Made by a program: the position numbers and the translations under genes. The notes under the pieces were generated by a model. That model saw nothing but the letters and a program-made list of their open reading frames with translations. It did no database searches and was not told where the DNA came from. 64,000 nt of DNA from Leptolyngbya sp. PCC 6406 (GTDB taxonomy: Bacteria; Cyanobacteriota; Cyanobacteriia; Phormidesmidales; Phormidesmidaceae). Location of the stretch: positions 890,633 through 954,632 of the forward strand of contig NZ_KI913949.1 of the NCBI RefSeq assembly GCF_000332095.2, given 5' to 3'. Of the stretch, positions 45,064-53,997 are shown piece after piece (positions within the stretch are counted from its first letter, which is position 1; every line of letters begins with the position of its first letter).

Positions 45064-45136
45064 GGGGAATTAGCTCAGTTGGTAGAGCGCTGCGATCGCA
45101 CCGCAGAGGTGAGGGGTTCGACTCCCCTATTCTCCA
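45064..45136 (+). tRNA. tRNA-Ala (CGC)
   Basis: A 73-nt cloverleaf. The acceptor stem GGGGAAT pairs with ATTCTCC and contains the G3-U70 wobble that specifies alanine. D-arm TAGCTCAGTTGGTAGAGC; anticodon stem CTGCG/CGCAG with loop ATCGCAC, giving anticodon CGC (reads GCG); T-arm AGGGGTTCGACTCCCCT. No CCA is encoded directly (A then TTTC). The anticodon loop is inside a GCGATCGC HIP1 octamer. Confidence 0.95.
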
Positions 45137-45140
45137 TTTC

Positions 45141-45262
45141 AGGGAATTAGCTCAGTTGGTAGGGCGCTGCGTTGGCAGAGCCTGCCCGGAGGGCAATCGC
45201 ACCGCAGAGGTGAGGGGTTTCTCCTCACGGAGACGCTTCGCGAACGACTCCCCTATTCTCCA
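45141..45262 (+). pseudogene. tRNA-Ala copy 2 with two insertions
   Basis: A 122-nt tandem copy of the preceding tRNA. Relative to the 73-nt gene it has exactly 24 extra bases between CTGCG and ATCGCAC in the anticodon arm (beginning TTGGCAGAGCC) and 25 extra bases in the T loop between GGGGTT and CGACTCCCC (beginning TCTCCTCACGGAG). Position 1 is A instead of G, breaking the 1-72 pair, and D-arm GAGC is GGGC. Unlikely to be a working tRNA unless the inserts are removed. Confidence 0.85.
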
Positions 45263-45266
45263 TTTC

Positions 45267-45439
45267 AGGGAATTAGCTCAGTTGGTAGGGCGCTGCGTAT
45301 AGCCCTCCGGGCAATAGCCTCCGGCATGGCTACGCTAAGGCTAACGCTAGGGCAGAGCCTGCCCGGAGGGCAATCGCACCGCAGAGGTGAGGGGTTTCTC
45401 CTTACGGAGACACTGCGTGAACGACTCCCCTATTCTCCA
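45267..45439 (+). pseudogene. tRNA-Ala copy 3 with two insertions
   Basis: A 173-nt tandem copy with insertions at the same two places: 75 bases in the anticodon arm, ending with the same GGCAGAGCCTGCCCGGAGG block as copy 2, and 25 bases in the T loop (TCTCCTTACGGAGACACTGC...). All other tRNA positions equal copy 2. The inserted blocks are of the palindromic repeat type scattered in cyanobacterial genomes. Confidence 0.85.
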
Positions 45440-45445
45440 TTTCAC

Positions 45446-45487
45446 GCACAAGACCTCCGAGGTTTTTAAACCTCGGAGGTCTTGTGC
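45446..45487. terminator. 42-bp palindrome, possible bidirectional terminator
   Basis: GCACAAGACCTCCGAGGTTT pairs perfectly with AAACCTCGGAGGTCTTGTGC across a two-base loop. It lies between the tRNA array (plus) and the 3' end of psbO (minus), where convergent transcripts end. It also looks like a common cyanobacterial repeat, so the terminator role is inferred. Confidence 0.65.
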
Positions 45488-45524
45488 TTCTCTCTGGCCT
45501 TCAAAGACGAAGAGGTTTTGGCCT

Positions 45525-46361
45525 CTAGGCGGTTTCTAGGTCTTCGACACGACCGTAGAAGATGCCCTGGACCTTGATGTCCACAGGCTCGGCTGTGCCC
45601 ATGTCCGTATCAGAAGGCTGATTTGCCTCAAAGGTTCCGGCAATTTCTCCGGTGTAGCTGTCTACCTTGGAAATTTGGAGAACGATTTCCCCTTCGCCAA
45701 TATCAAACGCCTTGGTGTTTTCCCGGCGTAGTTCCTTGCTATCTCCCCGAGCAGGTAGAGCAACAGCGGTGTCATAGCCCGTGGCCAACCCTCGACCCTT
45801 GGGATCCAGGAAATTGGAGGTGCGGTAAGAGGGCACGCGGTAGCTGCCTTTGAGGTCGGTGTAGGTGGTGACAGCATTCAGCCCAGACTGGGACTTCGCG
45901 GTCAGACCCTTGATAGTAAAGAGAAACGGTTCCTGTTCACCACCGGGGAGCTGAACGGTGATGGCTTGGAAGTCCATGCCATCTTTTTCTGAAAAGGTCA
46001 AACTGCCATCGGATTCCAACACCAGATCGCCCCGCACTTGATTCAGGGAAGAAGTATAGCGAGTTAGGGATTTGCCACGGATGAATTCTGCTGCCCGACG
46101 GCTATTACTGGGTTCTTCTTTCACGAAGTAGGTGGTGGGTTCTAGGCAGAGCCCAGCAATTTGGTACTTCTTGCCCGAAACCAGCTCAATAGTGCCCCGA
46201 CTGGTTTCTGACAGTTGAGGACAGCTATTGGCTAGACCTGTATTACGGATTTGGTCATAGGTCAGCGGAACGTCCGCTGTGGCGACCGGCCCCTCGCTAC
46301 AGGCGGTCAAAAACCCCAGGCAAACTGCCAGGAAGGCAACAATCAGAGCGCGATACCTCAT
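45525..46361 (-). CDS. psbO: Photosystem II manganese-stabilising protein PsbO
   Basis: A 278-residue lumenal extrinsic subunit that shields and stabilises the Mn4CaO5 water-splitting cluster. The start is the ATG at 46361. A signal peptide ends near FLTACSEGPVATA. Family motifs: LTYDQIRNTGLANSCPQL, the second Cys of the structural disulfide in AGLCLEPT, DGMDFQAITVQLPGGE, and GEIVLQISKVD, GTFEANQPSDTD near the end. Monocistronic. Confidence 0.97.
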   Translation of the reverse strand: MRYRALIVAFLAVCLGFLTACSEGPVATADVPLTYDQIRNTGLANSCPQLSETSRGTIELVSGKKYQIAGLCLEPTTYFVKEEPSNSRRAAEFIRGKSLTRYTSSLNQVRGDLVLESDGSLTFSEKDGMDFQAITVQLPGGEQEPFLFTIKGLTAKSQSGLNAVTTYTDLKGSYRVPSYRTSNFLDPKGRGLATGYDTAVALPARGDSKELRRENTKAFDIGEGEIVLQISKVDSYTGEIAGTFEANQPSDTDMGTAEPVDIKVQGIFYGRVEDLETA

Positions 46362-46739
46362 GGTCAACCTCAAAAATTCGGATAAATCGCTATGGAGCTT
46401 CTGTCAGCGCAGATTCTTATTAAATGGCTTTAGGGTCTAGCGCAACGAATGGAGAGAAAAATCCATTCGGTCTAGCCATCCGCCCTAGGCTACATCGGGC
46501 TACCGCAGGCTCTTTTGCCTAGGCCACCTGAATTCCCCAGACAGGGCTGTCTGCATGGCGATTTGCATATCAAAAACGCTAGGAACTCGACAAAAGCCTC
46601 AAGAAGCATTCTACATGGCGCTGTTCCCCGAATAGGCCAGGGGAGAGGGTTGAAGGGGGTTGGACGTGTAACGAATTGTGGCGTTGCAGAGTAAATTGGG
46701 GAGGACCAATGACCCTTCTGGGAAGGAAATCTAGAGCCC
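46362..46739. other. Intergenic region
   Basis: Contains the psbO promoter (not resolved) and nothing else I can support. Confidence 0.5.
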
Positions 46740-47048
46740 ATGGGCGATCGCCGCGCACCCGATTTTGAACATCTATCCCCCGAGCTACAGGCATTAGCCC
46801 GCCGTATTGAGGAGATAGCCCTGGCCCGCAAAGGGGATGAAATTGCCCTACTGGAACTGCTAAGGCTGCTAGAACAGATTCACGGCTATATCCGGGAAGG
46901 ATGGTTTCAGGAGGCGCTACCCACAAATCGCCAACATCTATACGCCCTGCTGAGGGAGATTGAGACGAAGGGGGGCTGGCCCCATATCAAGCGAATGCAA
47001 TTGCGATCGCTACTGGCTTACTTGATGGAGCAGCAGGGGGGAGGGTGA
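46740..47048 (+). CDS. Conserved cyanobacterial protein of unknown function
   Basis: A 102-residue all-helical, charged protein (FEHLSPELQALARRIEEIAL, LLELLRLLEQIHGYIREGWF, TNRQHLYALLREIETKGGWP). The pattern HxxIRExxFxxxLPxNRQxLYxLL is well conserved in cyanobacterial proteins I remember, but no function is known. ATG at 46740 is inside GGGCGATCGCC. No clear operon partner. Confidence 0.65.
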   Translation: MGDRRAPDFEHLSPELQALARRIEEIALARKGDEIALLELLRLLEQIHGYIREGWFQEALPTNRQHLYALLREIETKGGWPHIKRMQLRSLLAYLMEQQGGG

Positions 47049-47429
47049 TGGGGTGTGAGGGTATTGGAGTAAATCCCGTAGGGGCGGGTTTAGCTCGTAT
47101 TGACTGGGAGATCCAGGATGGTAGGCTCAAAACCCGCCCTACCCAGTGCCGGGAAATCCAGGATTGAGGTTAATACCGTAGGGGCAATCCCTTGCCTGTC
47201 CTGTTCGCGTAGCGGCTCCGCAGGAGCAACCTAGTCGTAGGATGGTTGTCCTTGTGCTGGGTGACCCGTGTTGGCGAAGCCTGCCCGTTGGCGAGGAGCC
47301 TGCCTTTGGCATAGGGCTTAGGGGTAGGGACGCGGTTTCCGCGCCCGATGCAGGATGTCACCCATGGACAGGCAATTTTGAATGGATTCCCTTGGGGTTG
47401 CCTATTCCATGGGGAGTCCCGAGGGGTGG
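47049..47429. repeat. Repeat-filled intergenic region
   Basis: Includes GTAGGGACGCGGTTTCCGCG followed by CCCGATGCAGGATGTCACC near 47325, another copy of the palindrome family of the zinc island, plus TTGGCGAAGCCTGCCC/TTGGCGAGGAGCCTGCC modules resembling the inserts in the tRNA copies. No gene supported. Confidence 0.6.
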
Positions 47430-49226
47430 CTAGGGTTGGGCGGTGGCGGCGGCGGGCTTTTTGAAATAGGCGTCCAGGACTTTTTTCACCATGGGAGCCG
47501 CGATCGCGCCACCGCCACTACCGGAGTGCTCACCAAAGGCCACAATGACGATTTCTGGATTGTCAAAGGGAGCGTAGGCTCCAAACCAGGTGTGATTTTC
47601 CCTGGGGGGAGCTTCGGCGGTACCCGTTTTCCCCGCAATGGGAGGAATAGAGGAATCATTTAGCGATCGGGCCGTCCCCGCCGAGATCACCTGCCGTAGC
47701 CCCTCCTGCAACACCGTCACGGTTGTGGGGGCCAATTCTAGGGATTGTCGCCAGTTCCTAGCTTCCTCATTGTCCTTCAGCAGGTGAGGAGTCACGAGGT
47801 AGCCACCATTGGCGGGCACCGCAAACATCACCGCCACCTGCAAGGGTGAGGTCTGCAAAAAGCCCTGGCCGATGGACATATTTACCGTGTCCCCTTGGAA
47901 CCAGCCATAACCAATATTTTCCTGTTTCCAGGCATCGTCAGGCACCAGCCCTGGACTTTCCTCCGCCCCCAGTTCAATCCCGGTTTTAGAGCCAAAGCCA
48001 TAACGTCGGGTCCAGTCTATGAGGGTTTCACCCCCTACTCGCATCCCCACCTGATAGAAAAAAGTGTCGCTGCTCATGGCCATGGCTCCCCGGAAACCCA
48101 AGGGACCAAACCCAGCGTTGTTCCAGTCCCAAAATTGGATGCCGCCAATATTGATCGAAGCAAAGGTGGGCAGGATAGCGTCAGGGGAGAATTTCCCCGA
48201 TTCGATGCCCGCTGTGGTGGTGACAATCTTGAAGGTGCTGGCGGGGGCAAAGCCTTGAAGGGCTCGATTGACAAAGGGAAACTCGGCGCTCTGCAACTCC
48301 GCCCACTGGGCATCGCTGATGTTGCCCGTAAAGATATTGGGGTCAAAGGCAGGACGACTTACCATCGCCAGCACCGCCCCATTGCGGGGGTCGATGGCCA
48401 CAATGGCTCCTCGGGTGTTGCCTAGGGCTGCCTCCGCCGCCCGCTGAATTTCCAAATCAATAGTGAGATGAATATCTTCCCCTGAGACCGCTGGCTTGTT
48501 ACCTAAAATGCGGAGGACTCGACCGGCGCTATCTACCTCTACCTGCTGTCCGCCCCACTGGCCCCGCAATTGGGGTTCAAAGGCAGCCTCTGAACCCAAT
48601 TGGCCTACCACATCCCCAAGGCGATAGTTTTCCTCTGCCCGTGCCGTCAATTCTTCTTCTGTGATTTCCCCGGTATAGCCCAAAACGTGGGCAGCTAAAT
48701 CTCCATGGGGGTAGTTGCGTACTGCTTCCCCCTCTAGGCGCACCCCTGGCAGTTCTGAACTGTATTCCGCTAGGGCAGTGGCTTGGGCGGGGCTAATGCC
48801 TCGGGCCACGGTAATGGACTCGATGGACTCGTAGCCCGCCTGTTCTAAACGCATCTGAATGGATTCGGGGGGCACGTTCAGAATTTCTGCTAGACGGCTG
48901 ACGACTTGGGGCCATTCGGATTGGGGCAGGGCAATAGGCCAAATGGAGACGGAATGGGACAGGCGACTGCCCGCCAATACCTTGCCATTGCGATCCAGAA
49001 TGGCTCCTCGGGCTGGACGCTTGGGCACTAGGCGAATACGGTTGTTTTCGGCAAGCTGGCGGTTGCGATCGCCCTCCACCAACTGCAACTGCACCAGCCG
49101 ACTGCCCATGCCCCCGAGCAAAAGCACCGAGACCACAACCATAAAAACGATCGACTGCAAGGATCGCCCTACGGTACGGTTGCTATCGCGATCGCGGACC
49201 TGAACATTAGGGAAAGTGAGGGCCAT
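47430..49226 (-). CDS. mrdA: Class B penicillin-binding protein (PBP2)
   Basis: A 598-residue peptidoglycan transpeptidase for cell-wall elongation. Start at the ATG at 49226. One N-terminal membrane helix (SIVFMVVVSVLLLGGMGSRL), then the PBP dimer domain (RPARGAILDRNG, LAAHVLGYTGEI) and the transpeptidase domain with SxxK in APASTFK, SxD in MSSDTFF (SxN position) and KTG in AGKTGTAE. The Gly/Ser-rich C-terminal end (EHSGSGGGAIAAPMV) is usual. Confidence 0.93.
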   Translation of the reverse strand: MALTFPNVQVRDRDSNRTVGRSLQSIVFMVVVSVLLLGGMGSRLVQLQLVEGDRNRQLAENNRIRLVPKRPARGAILDRNGKVLAGSRLSHSVSIWPIALPQSEWPQVVSRLAEILNVPPESIQMRLEQAGYESIESITVARGISPAQATALAEYSSELPGVRLEGEAVRNYPHGDLAAHVLGYTGEITEEELTARAEENYRLGDVVGQLGSEAAFEPQLRGQWGGQQVEVDSAGRVLRILGNKPAVSGEDIHLTIDLEIQRAAEAALGNTRGAIVAIDPRNGAVLAMVSRPAFDPNIFTGNISDAQWAELQSAEFPFVNRALQGFAPASTFKIVTTTAGIESGKFSPDAILPTFASINIGGIQFWDWNNAGFGPLGFRGAMAMSSDTFFYQVGMRVGGETLIDWTRRYGFGSKTGIELGAEESPGLVPDDAWKQENIGYGWFQGDTVNMSIGQGFLQTSPLQVAVMFAVPANGGYLVTPHLLKDNEEARNWRQSLELAPTTVTVLQEGLRQVISAGTARSLNDSSIPPIAGKTGTAEAPPRENHTWFGAYAPFDNPEIVIVAFGEHSGSGGGAIAAPMVKKVLDAYFKKPAAATAQP

Positions 49227-49741
49227 GGTTCCATCCTTAGGAGTAGACCAATGCTTCAAACTGTATCAAAAACGATTCCGTAACGATTCAGTCCGCCTAT
49301 CCCTCCCCCCATCTAGGGGTGTGCAGGGTGGTTTCAGGACCGTCAGGAGACCGCTAGAGGGCCGTCATTCAGCCCAAATTGGGACAGAAACCGTTACAGA
49401 CACTACATTTTGCCAGCGCTTTACCTTGAATAGTGGGGGGAATATTTTGCCTAGAGGCTAGAGGATCGCGAACAGGCTCCATCGCCCATTCCATTAAGGG
49501 ACTTGCCGAAAAATAAGGTGCCCGCAGATCCCTAAGACCCTATCCGGAAACCTTCCCCAGCCCTTGATATGCCGGATCTGAAATAGGGTATTCAAATAGA
49601 CCCTAAAATTGGGACATTCTGCTACATTTCAGTGGACCCATGCAGACCTAAAGGGGTCTGTAGCCCTCTAAATTCTCTAGGGAACTTTCTAGATATCTCT
49701 AAAATTGCTCAATCTCAATCTCTCAGAGGGGATGTACTGTG
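49227..49741. other. Divergent promoter region of mrdA and potA
   Basis: About 500 bases with no gene. Several near-repeats of AGGGACTT/CCTAAAATTGGGACA occur (49495-49620) and may be regulatory, but I cannot assign them. Confidence 0.5.
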
Positions 49742-50863
49742 ATGACTCAGACGGTTTCTCCCACCCGCGCCTCTCGGGCCACCACCCTAGATGTCGAGCT
49801 CAAGCAGGTTTCTAAAGTTTTCGAGGGGGAAACCGCTGTAGATAGGGTGGACCTCCAGATTCAACAGGGAGAATTCTTCAGTATTCTTGGTCCCTCGGGT
49901 TGCGGCAAAACCACCACCCTCCGCCTCGTGGCTGGATTTGAACAGCCCACCACGGGTCAAGTCCTGATCCAAGGGCGAGATGTTGGGTTCATGCCTGCCT
50001 ATCGACGCTCGGTGAATACGGTTTTTCAGAGTTACGCCCTGTTTAGCCACCTCTCCGTATGGGACAATATCGCCTTTGGCCTCCGGATTAAAGGATTGCC
50101 CCGTGCCCAGACCCAGGAACGGGTGAACGATGCCCTCAAACTGGTCAAAATGGAAAGTTTTGCCCACCGTCGCCCCGCCCAACTTTCTGGGGGGCAAAAG
50201 CAACGGGTGGCCCTAGCTCGCGCATTGGTCAACCGGCCAGCGGTGATGCTATTAGATGAGCCCTTGGGAGCCCTAGATCTCAAACTCCGCAAGCAGATGC
50301 AGGTGGAATTGTCAAACCTGCACCAGCAGTTGGGGATTACCTTCATCATGGTCACCCATGACCAGGAAGAAGCCCTGTCTCTGTCCGACCGCATTGCGGT
50401 GATGCAGGATGGCCGCATTGAGCAAGTGGGCTCTCCCAGCGACATTTACGAGTATCCCAGAACACCCTTTGTGGCAGATTTCATCGGCGATACTAACCTC
50501 CTGCGGGGGCGCGTAGACTACCGCGACGGCAGTATCCTACGCATCACCACCGAGAGCGGACTCACCGTACTGGTAAAGCGGGGGGTAGAGGCAGAAGCCG
50601 CGCCCTTAGGGGATGTGGTCATTAGTGTGCGCCCAGAGAAAATTCACCTGAGTCAGACGGCCCCTGAAACTTCGGGTAACTGCTATGCCGGTTTTGTTCA
50701 GCACAAGATGTACCTGGGAACCCACGTCCATTGTGTCGTTCAACTCGAAAATGGCGACTGTCTGACGGTCTTCCAGTCCAATCGGGCAGAGCATCAACTG
50801 GAGGCGGAGACCGCTGTATATGTCTACTGGCAGCCTACCGATTGTCTGGCCCTAGCGGCCTAA
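49742..50863 (+). CDS. potA: Polyamine ABC transporter ATPase PotA
   Basis: A 373-residue ABC ATPase from the ATG at 49742 (a GTG directly precedes it). Walker A GPSGCGKTT, Q-loop TVFQSYALF, signature LSGGQKQR, Walker B VMLLDEPLGALD, switch VTHDQEEA; the C-terminal ~120 residues are a TOBE regulatory domain (ISVRPEKIHL). It is the first gene of potA-potD-potB-potC on one strand. Substrate spermidine/putrescine is inferred from the family. Confidence 0.94.
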   Translation: MTQTVSPTRASRATTLDVELKQVSKVFEGETAVDRVDLQIQQGEFFSILGPSGCGKTTTLRLVAGFEQPTTGQVLIQGRDVGFMPAYRRSVNTVFQSYALFSHLSVWDNIAFGLRIKGLPRAQTQERVNDALKLVKMESFAHRRPAQLSGGQKQRVALARALVNRPAVMLLDEPLGALDLKLRKQMQVELSNLHQQLGITFIMVTHDQEEALSLSDRIAVMQDGRIEQVGSPSDIYEYPRTPFVADFIGDTNLLRGRVDYRDGSILRITTESGLTVLVKRGVEAEAAPLGDVVISVRPEKIHLSQTAPETSGNCYAGFVQHKMYLGTHVHCVVQLENGDCLTVFQSNRAEHQLEAETAVYVYWQPTDCLALAA

Positions 50864-50958
50864 CCGGAGATTGTTCAAGCTCCCTAGGTACCGAGGAAGG
50901 GTAGTGTAGACTCGTTTGTGATTTTGGAGTTTAGCCAAGTCTACTGGAGGTAAAAACT

Positions 50959-52107
50959 GTGCCCCGTAAGCGATCTCTGTTGTCAAGTTCATCTCACCAT
51001 TTCGGATCGACCCGTCGCCGATTTTTGCAGGGATCTGCTGCTGCCTTGGCTGGGGTCACACTGTCTAACTGCCGTCGCAATCTGACCAGTGGCCCAGGCG
51101 CAGAGGAGTCCACCTCCGCTACTACTGGCGGCAGCGATGGCCCCCTACGCATCTACACTTGGGCCGACTATACGAGTGATGAACTTGCCGCCCAGTTTAC
51201 TGAGCGCACTGGCATTGAGGTCGTCATCGACATCTACGACTCCAACGAGACGATGTTGGCCAAGATGCAGGCAGGGGGCGGTGACGGCTACAGTATCATC
51301 TACCCCTCCGACTACATGGTGCAGCAGATGCTGGAACTGGAGATGCTGACAGAACTGGATCAGGATCGCCTCCAGGGGTTAGAAAATATGCTGAATCAGT
51401 GGCAAGACCCGGTTTACGACTCGGGTAATGCCCATAGTGTGCCCTTTAGCTGGGGCACGACGGGTCTGCTGTACAACACCGAGGTTGTTTCTGGTACGCC
51501 AGAGGATTGGGACTACCTCTGGGAGAATCAGTCTTCCCTCGCGCGCCAAATTACCCTGCTAGACGATGTGCGGGAGACGATGGGGGCTACCCTGAAGTCC
51601 TTGGGCTATTCCTACAATTCCACTGACCCCGCTGAAATTGAGGAAGCCTATGAACGACTGGTGGAAATCAAGCCTGCCCTGGCTTCCTTTATGTCCTTTG
51701 GTTATGAAGATGCCCTCTTCGGCGGAGACTTGACCGTTGTTATGGCCTACTCCGTGGACGCCATCTCTGCCACCATTGAGGACGATCGGATGGAATACAT
51801 CGTCCCGGCTAGTGGCTCCTCTGTGTGGACGGACACGATGGTGATTCCCACATCGGCCCCTAATGTGGATGCGGCCTATGAATGGATGAACTTCATGCTG
51901 GAGCCGGAGGTATCCACCAGTGCCGTCGAGAGCCTGTTCTTTGCCACTCCCAATGCGGTGTCCCTAGATCTGCTCTCCGATGAGGTGAGGAATAATGAGG
52001 ATCTTTTCCCCTCCGATGAGGTGCTGGCGCGCTGTGAGGGCATTGCTCCCATTGGTGACGCGACGGATCTCTATGACGAGTATTGGACCAGACTTACCAG
52101 CGCATAG
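50959..52107 (+). CDS. potD: Polyamine-binding protein PotD
   Basis: A 382-residue periplasmic binding protein starting at GTG 50959 after GGAGGT. The N-terminus has a twin-arginine motif (STRRRFLQGSA) and LSNC, so it is probably a Tat-exported lipoprotein. The mature part (LRIYTWADYTSDELAAQF, GYSIIYPSDYMVQQML, FSWGTTGLLYNTEVV) is typical of the PotD/PotF family. It precedes potB by eight bases. Confidence 0.92.
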   Translation: MPRKRSLLSSSSHHFGSTRRRFLQGSAAALAGVTLSNCRRNLTSGPGAEESTSATTGGSDGPLRIYTWADYTSDELAAQFTERTGIEVVIDIYDSNETMLAKMQAGGGDGYSIIYPSDYMVQQMLELEMLTELDQDRLQGLENMLNQWQDPVYDSGNAHSVPFSWGTTGLLYNTEVVSGTPEDWDYLWENQSSLARQITLLDDVRETMGATLKSLGYSYNSTDPAEIEEAYERLVEIKPALASFMSFGYEDALFGGDLTVVMAYSVDAISATIEDDRMEYIVPASGSSVWTDTMVIPTSAPNVDAAYEWMNFMLEPEVSTSAVESLFFATPNAVSLDLLSDEVRNNEDLFPSDEVLARCEGIAPIGDATDLYDEYWTRLTSA

Positions 52108-52115
52108 GCATTGCC

Positions 52116-53069
52116 ATGGCCCTATCTTCTCCGCCGCCTACTGTTTCCCCCCGTCCGTCCCAGAGCCCGTGGCTGCAAAGACTGCGGGGGGCCATTGGCC
52201 CGGTCACTCTGTTGGGTCCCCCTGGCATTTGGCTCGTGTTGTTTTTGGTCTTACCCACCCTGCTGATCTTGGACATCAGCTTTGTGCCGGGGTTGCGACC
52301 GGGACAGGCGACGGATGGCTATGGCCTGGGCAACTATTTCCAGATTTTTAATCCCCTATCGGAGGTCTTTGATCCGGTTTTTCTTCAGGTGATTGGGCGA
52401 TCGCTGTTTTACGCCATCGGCACTACTCTGTCCTGTCTGGTGGTGGGGTTTCCGGTGGCCTACTGGCTGGCGATCATGGCTCCGGCCCGCTGGCGCAATA
52501 TCCTGGTGGTGGCCTTTGTGTTGCCCCTGTGGACTTCGTCGTTGCTACGGGCCTATGCCTGGATTAGTATTCTGCGTCCTACGGGACTGTTGAATAGTTT
52601 GATCACTTGGCTTAGTGCGGGTCTTGGGGTTCCCCTACCTACCCAAAACTGGCTCTACACCTCGACGGCGGTGCTCATTGGACTGACCTATAGCTTTCTG
52701 CCCTACATGGTGCTGATTCTCTATGCCTCTTTGGAAAAGCTGGATCGATCGCTACTGGAGGCTGCTGCTGACTTGGGGGCGGTGCCCAGTCAAACCTTTT
52801 GGAAGGTGACGGTGCCCCAGAGTTTGCCGGGGATTGCGGCGGGCTGTTTGCTGGTGTTTATCACTAGCATGGGGGATTTTGTGGTGCCGACGTTGCTGGG
52901 GGGAGCCTCTAGCATGACTATTGCCCGACTAATCTACAACCAATTTTTGGGCATTACTCGCAATTGGGGTTTGGGCTCAGCCCTGAGTATGGTGCTAATC
53001 TTTGCGGTGAGTTTGGGGATTGCTCTACTGCTGAAGTATGGCGATCGCAGTTCTGTGTCGGAAACCTAG
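52116..53069 (+). CDS. potB: Polyamine ABC permease PotB
   Basis: A 317-residue permease from the ATG at 52116 (MALSSPPPT). Six membrane segments. The permease-ATPase contact loop is EAAADLGAVPSQTFWKVTVPQSLPGI. An open frame from a TTG inside potD (52083) is not needed. It pairs with PotC. Confidence 0.92.
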   Translation: MALSSPPPTVSPRPSQSPWLQRLRGAIGPVTLLGPPGIWLVLFLVLPTLLILDISFVPGLRPGQATDGYGLGNYFQIFNPLSEVFDPVFLQVIGRSLFYAIGTTLSCLVVGFPVAYWLAIMAPARWRNILVVAFVLPLWTSSLLRAYAWISILRPTGLLNSLITWLSAGLGVPLPTQNWLYTSTAVLIGLTYSFLPYMVLILYASLEKLDRSLLEAAADLGAVPSQTFWKVTVPQSLPGIAAGCLLVFITSMGDFVVPTLLGGASSMTIARLIYNQFLGITRNWGLGSALSMVLIFAVSLGIALLLKYGDRSSVSET

Positions 53070-53081
53070 GGGATTAAGGGT

Positions 53082-53891
53082 GTGAGAGGCAGTCAGTTCC
53101 AATTTCGATTCCCTTTCTCGTGGCAGGGTTTCCTCACGGTGGGGATGTACGGGTTTATGTACATCCCCATTTTGGTACTGGCGATTTACAGTTTCAACGA
53201 TTCCCAGCGCTATACCTCTGTATGGCAGGGTTTTAGCCTGCGCTGGTACCAAACGCTGTTACAGGACAGTCGTATTTTCAATGCCCTCCAGGACACCCTA
53301 TTCATTGCCTGTGTGGCGGTGGGCATTTCCGCTGTGCTGGGGACGTTGATGGCTCTGGGGCTGGCGAAGTATCGGTTTTGGGGCAAGCCCCTGTATCGGG
53401 GTATTTCCTATCTACCGTTGATTATTCCTGATATTGCGATCGCAGTTGCTACCTTGGTCTTTCTGGCCTCCATGGCGGTGCCCCTGAGTATTTGGACTGT
53501 AATCGCCGCCCACATGGTGTTTTGTCTGGCCTACATTGCGGTGGTGGTGTCTAGTCGCCTGAGCGGCCTTGACCCCAATCTGGAAGAAGCAGCCCTAGAT
53601 CTGGGGGCCAATCCGGTTCAAGCGCTCATTAAGGTGCTTTTGCCGGAGCTTATGCCCGCCATTGTCTCCGGCTGTCTGCTGGCCTTTGTCCTCAGCGTGG
53701 ACGATCTGCTGATTTCTAGCTTCACCGCCGGGAGCGGAGCCAATCCTCTGCCCATTGAAATTTTTAGCCGCATCCGCACCGGGGTTAAACCCGATATGAA
53801 TGCCCTCAGTGTGCTGCTGATTATGGGCTCGGGTTTGATTGCCGCCCTAGCGGAATATTTACGCTACAAGGGCACCCAGCGGCAAGGGTAA
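53082..53891 (+). CDS. potC: Polyamine ABC permease PotC
   Basis: A 269-residue permease starting at GTG 53082, 12 bases after potB. Six membrane segments. The EAA loop is EEAALDLGANPVQALIKVLLPELMPAI. It is the last gene of the pot operon. Confidence 0.92.
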   Translation: MRGSQFQFRFPFSWQGFLTVGMYGFMYIPILVLAIYSFNDSQRYTSVWQGFSLRWYQTLLQDSRIFNALQDTLFIACVAVGISAVLGTLMALGLAKYRFWGKPLYRGISYLPLIIPDIAIAVATLVFLASMAVPLSIWTVIAAHMVFCLAYIAVVVSSRLSGLDPNLEEAALDLGANPVQALIKVLLPELMPAIVSGCLLAFVLSVDDLLISSFTAGSGANPLPIEIFSRIRTGVKPDMNALSVLLIMGSGLIAALAEYLRYKGTQRQG

Positions 53892-53997
53892 TATCAAGTT
53901 GCGCCCCTATTTCACTGATCATTCATCGTATTCAAAACTACAAAACAATTTCGAGACCTACTGTATCCAGGCATAAGGTCATTTTTATCCTCCCCCC

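Noticed and set aside
45141-45439. Group I intron in the tRNA copies
   Set aside because: Inserts of 24, 25 and 75 nt are far too short for a self-splicing intron, and one is in the T loop where cyanobacterial tRNA introns are not known.
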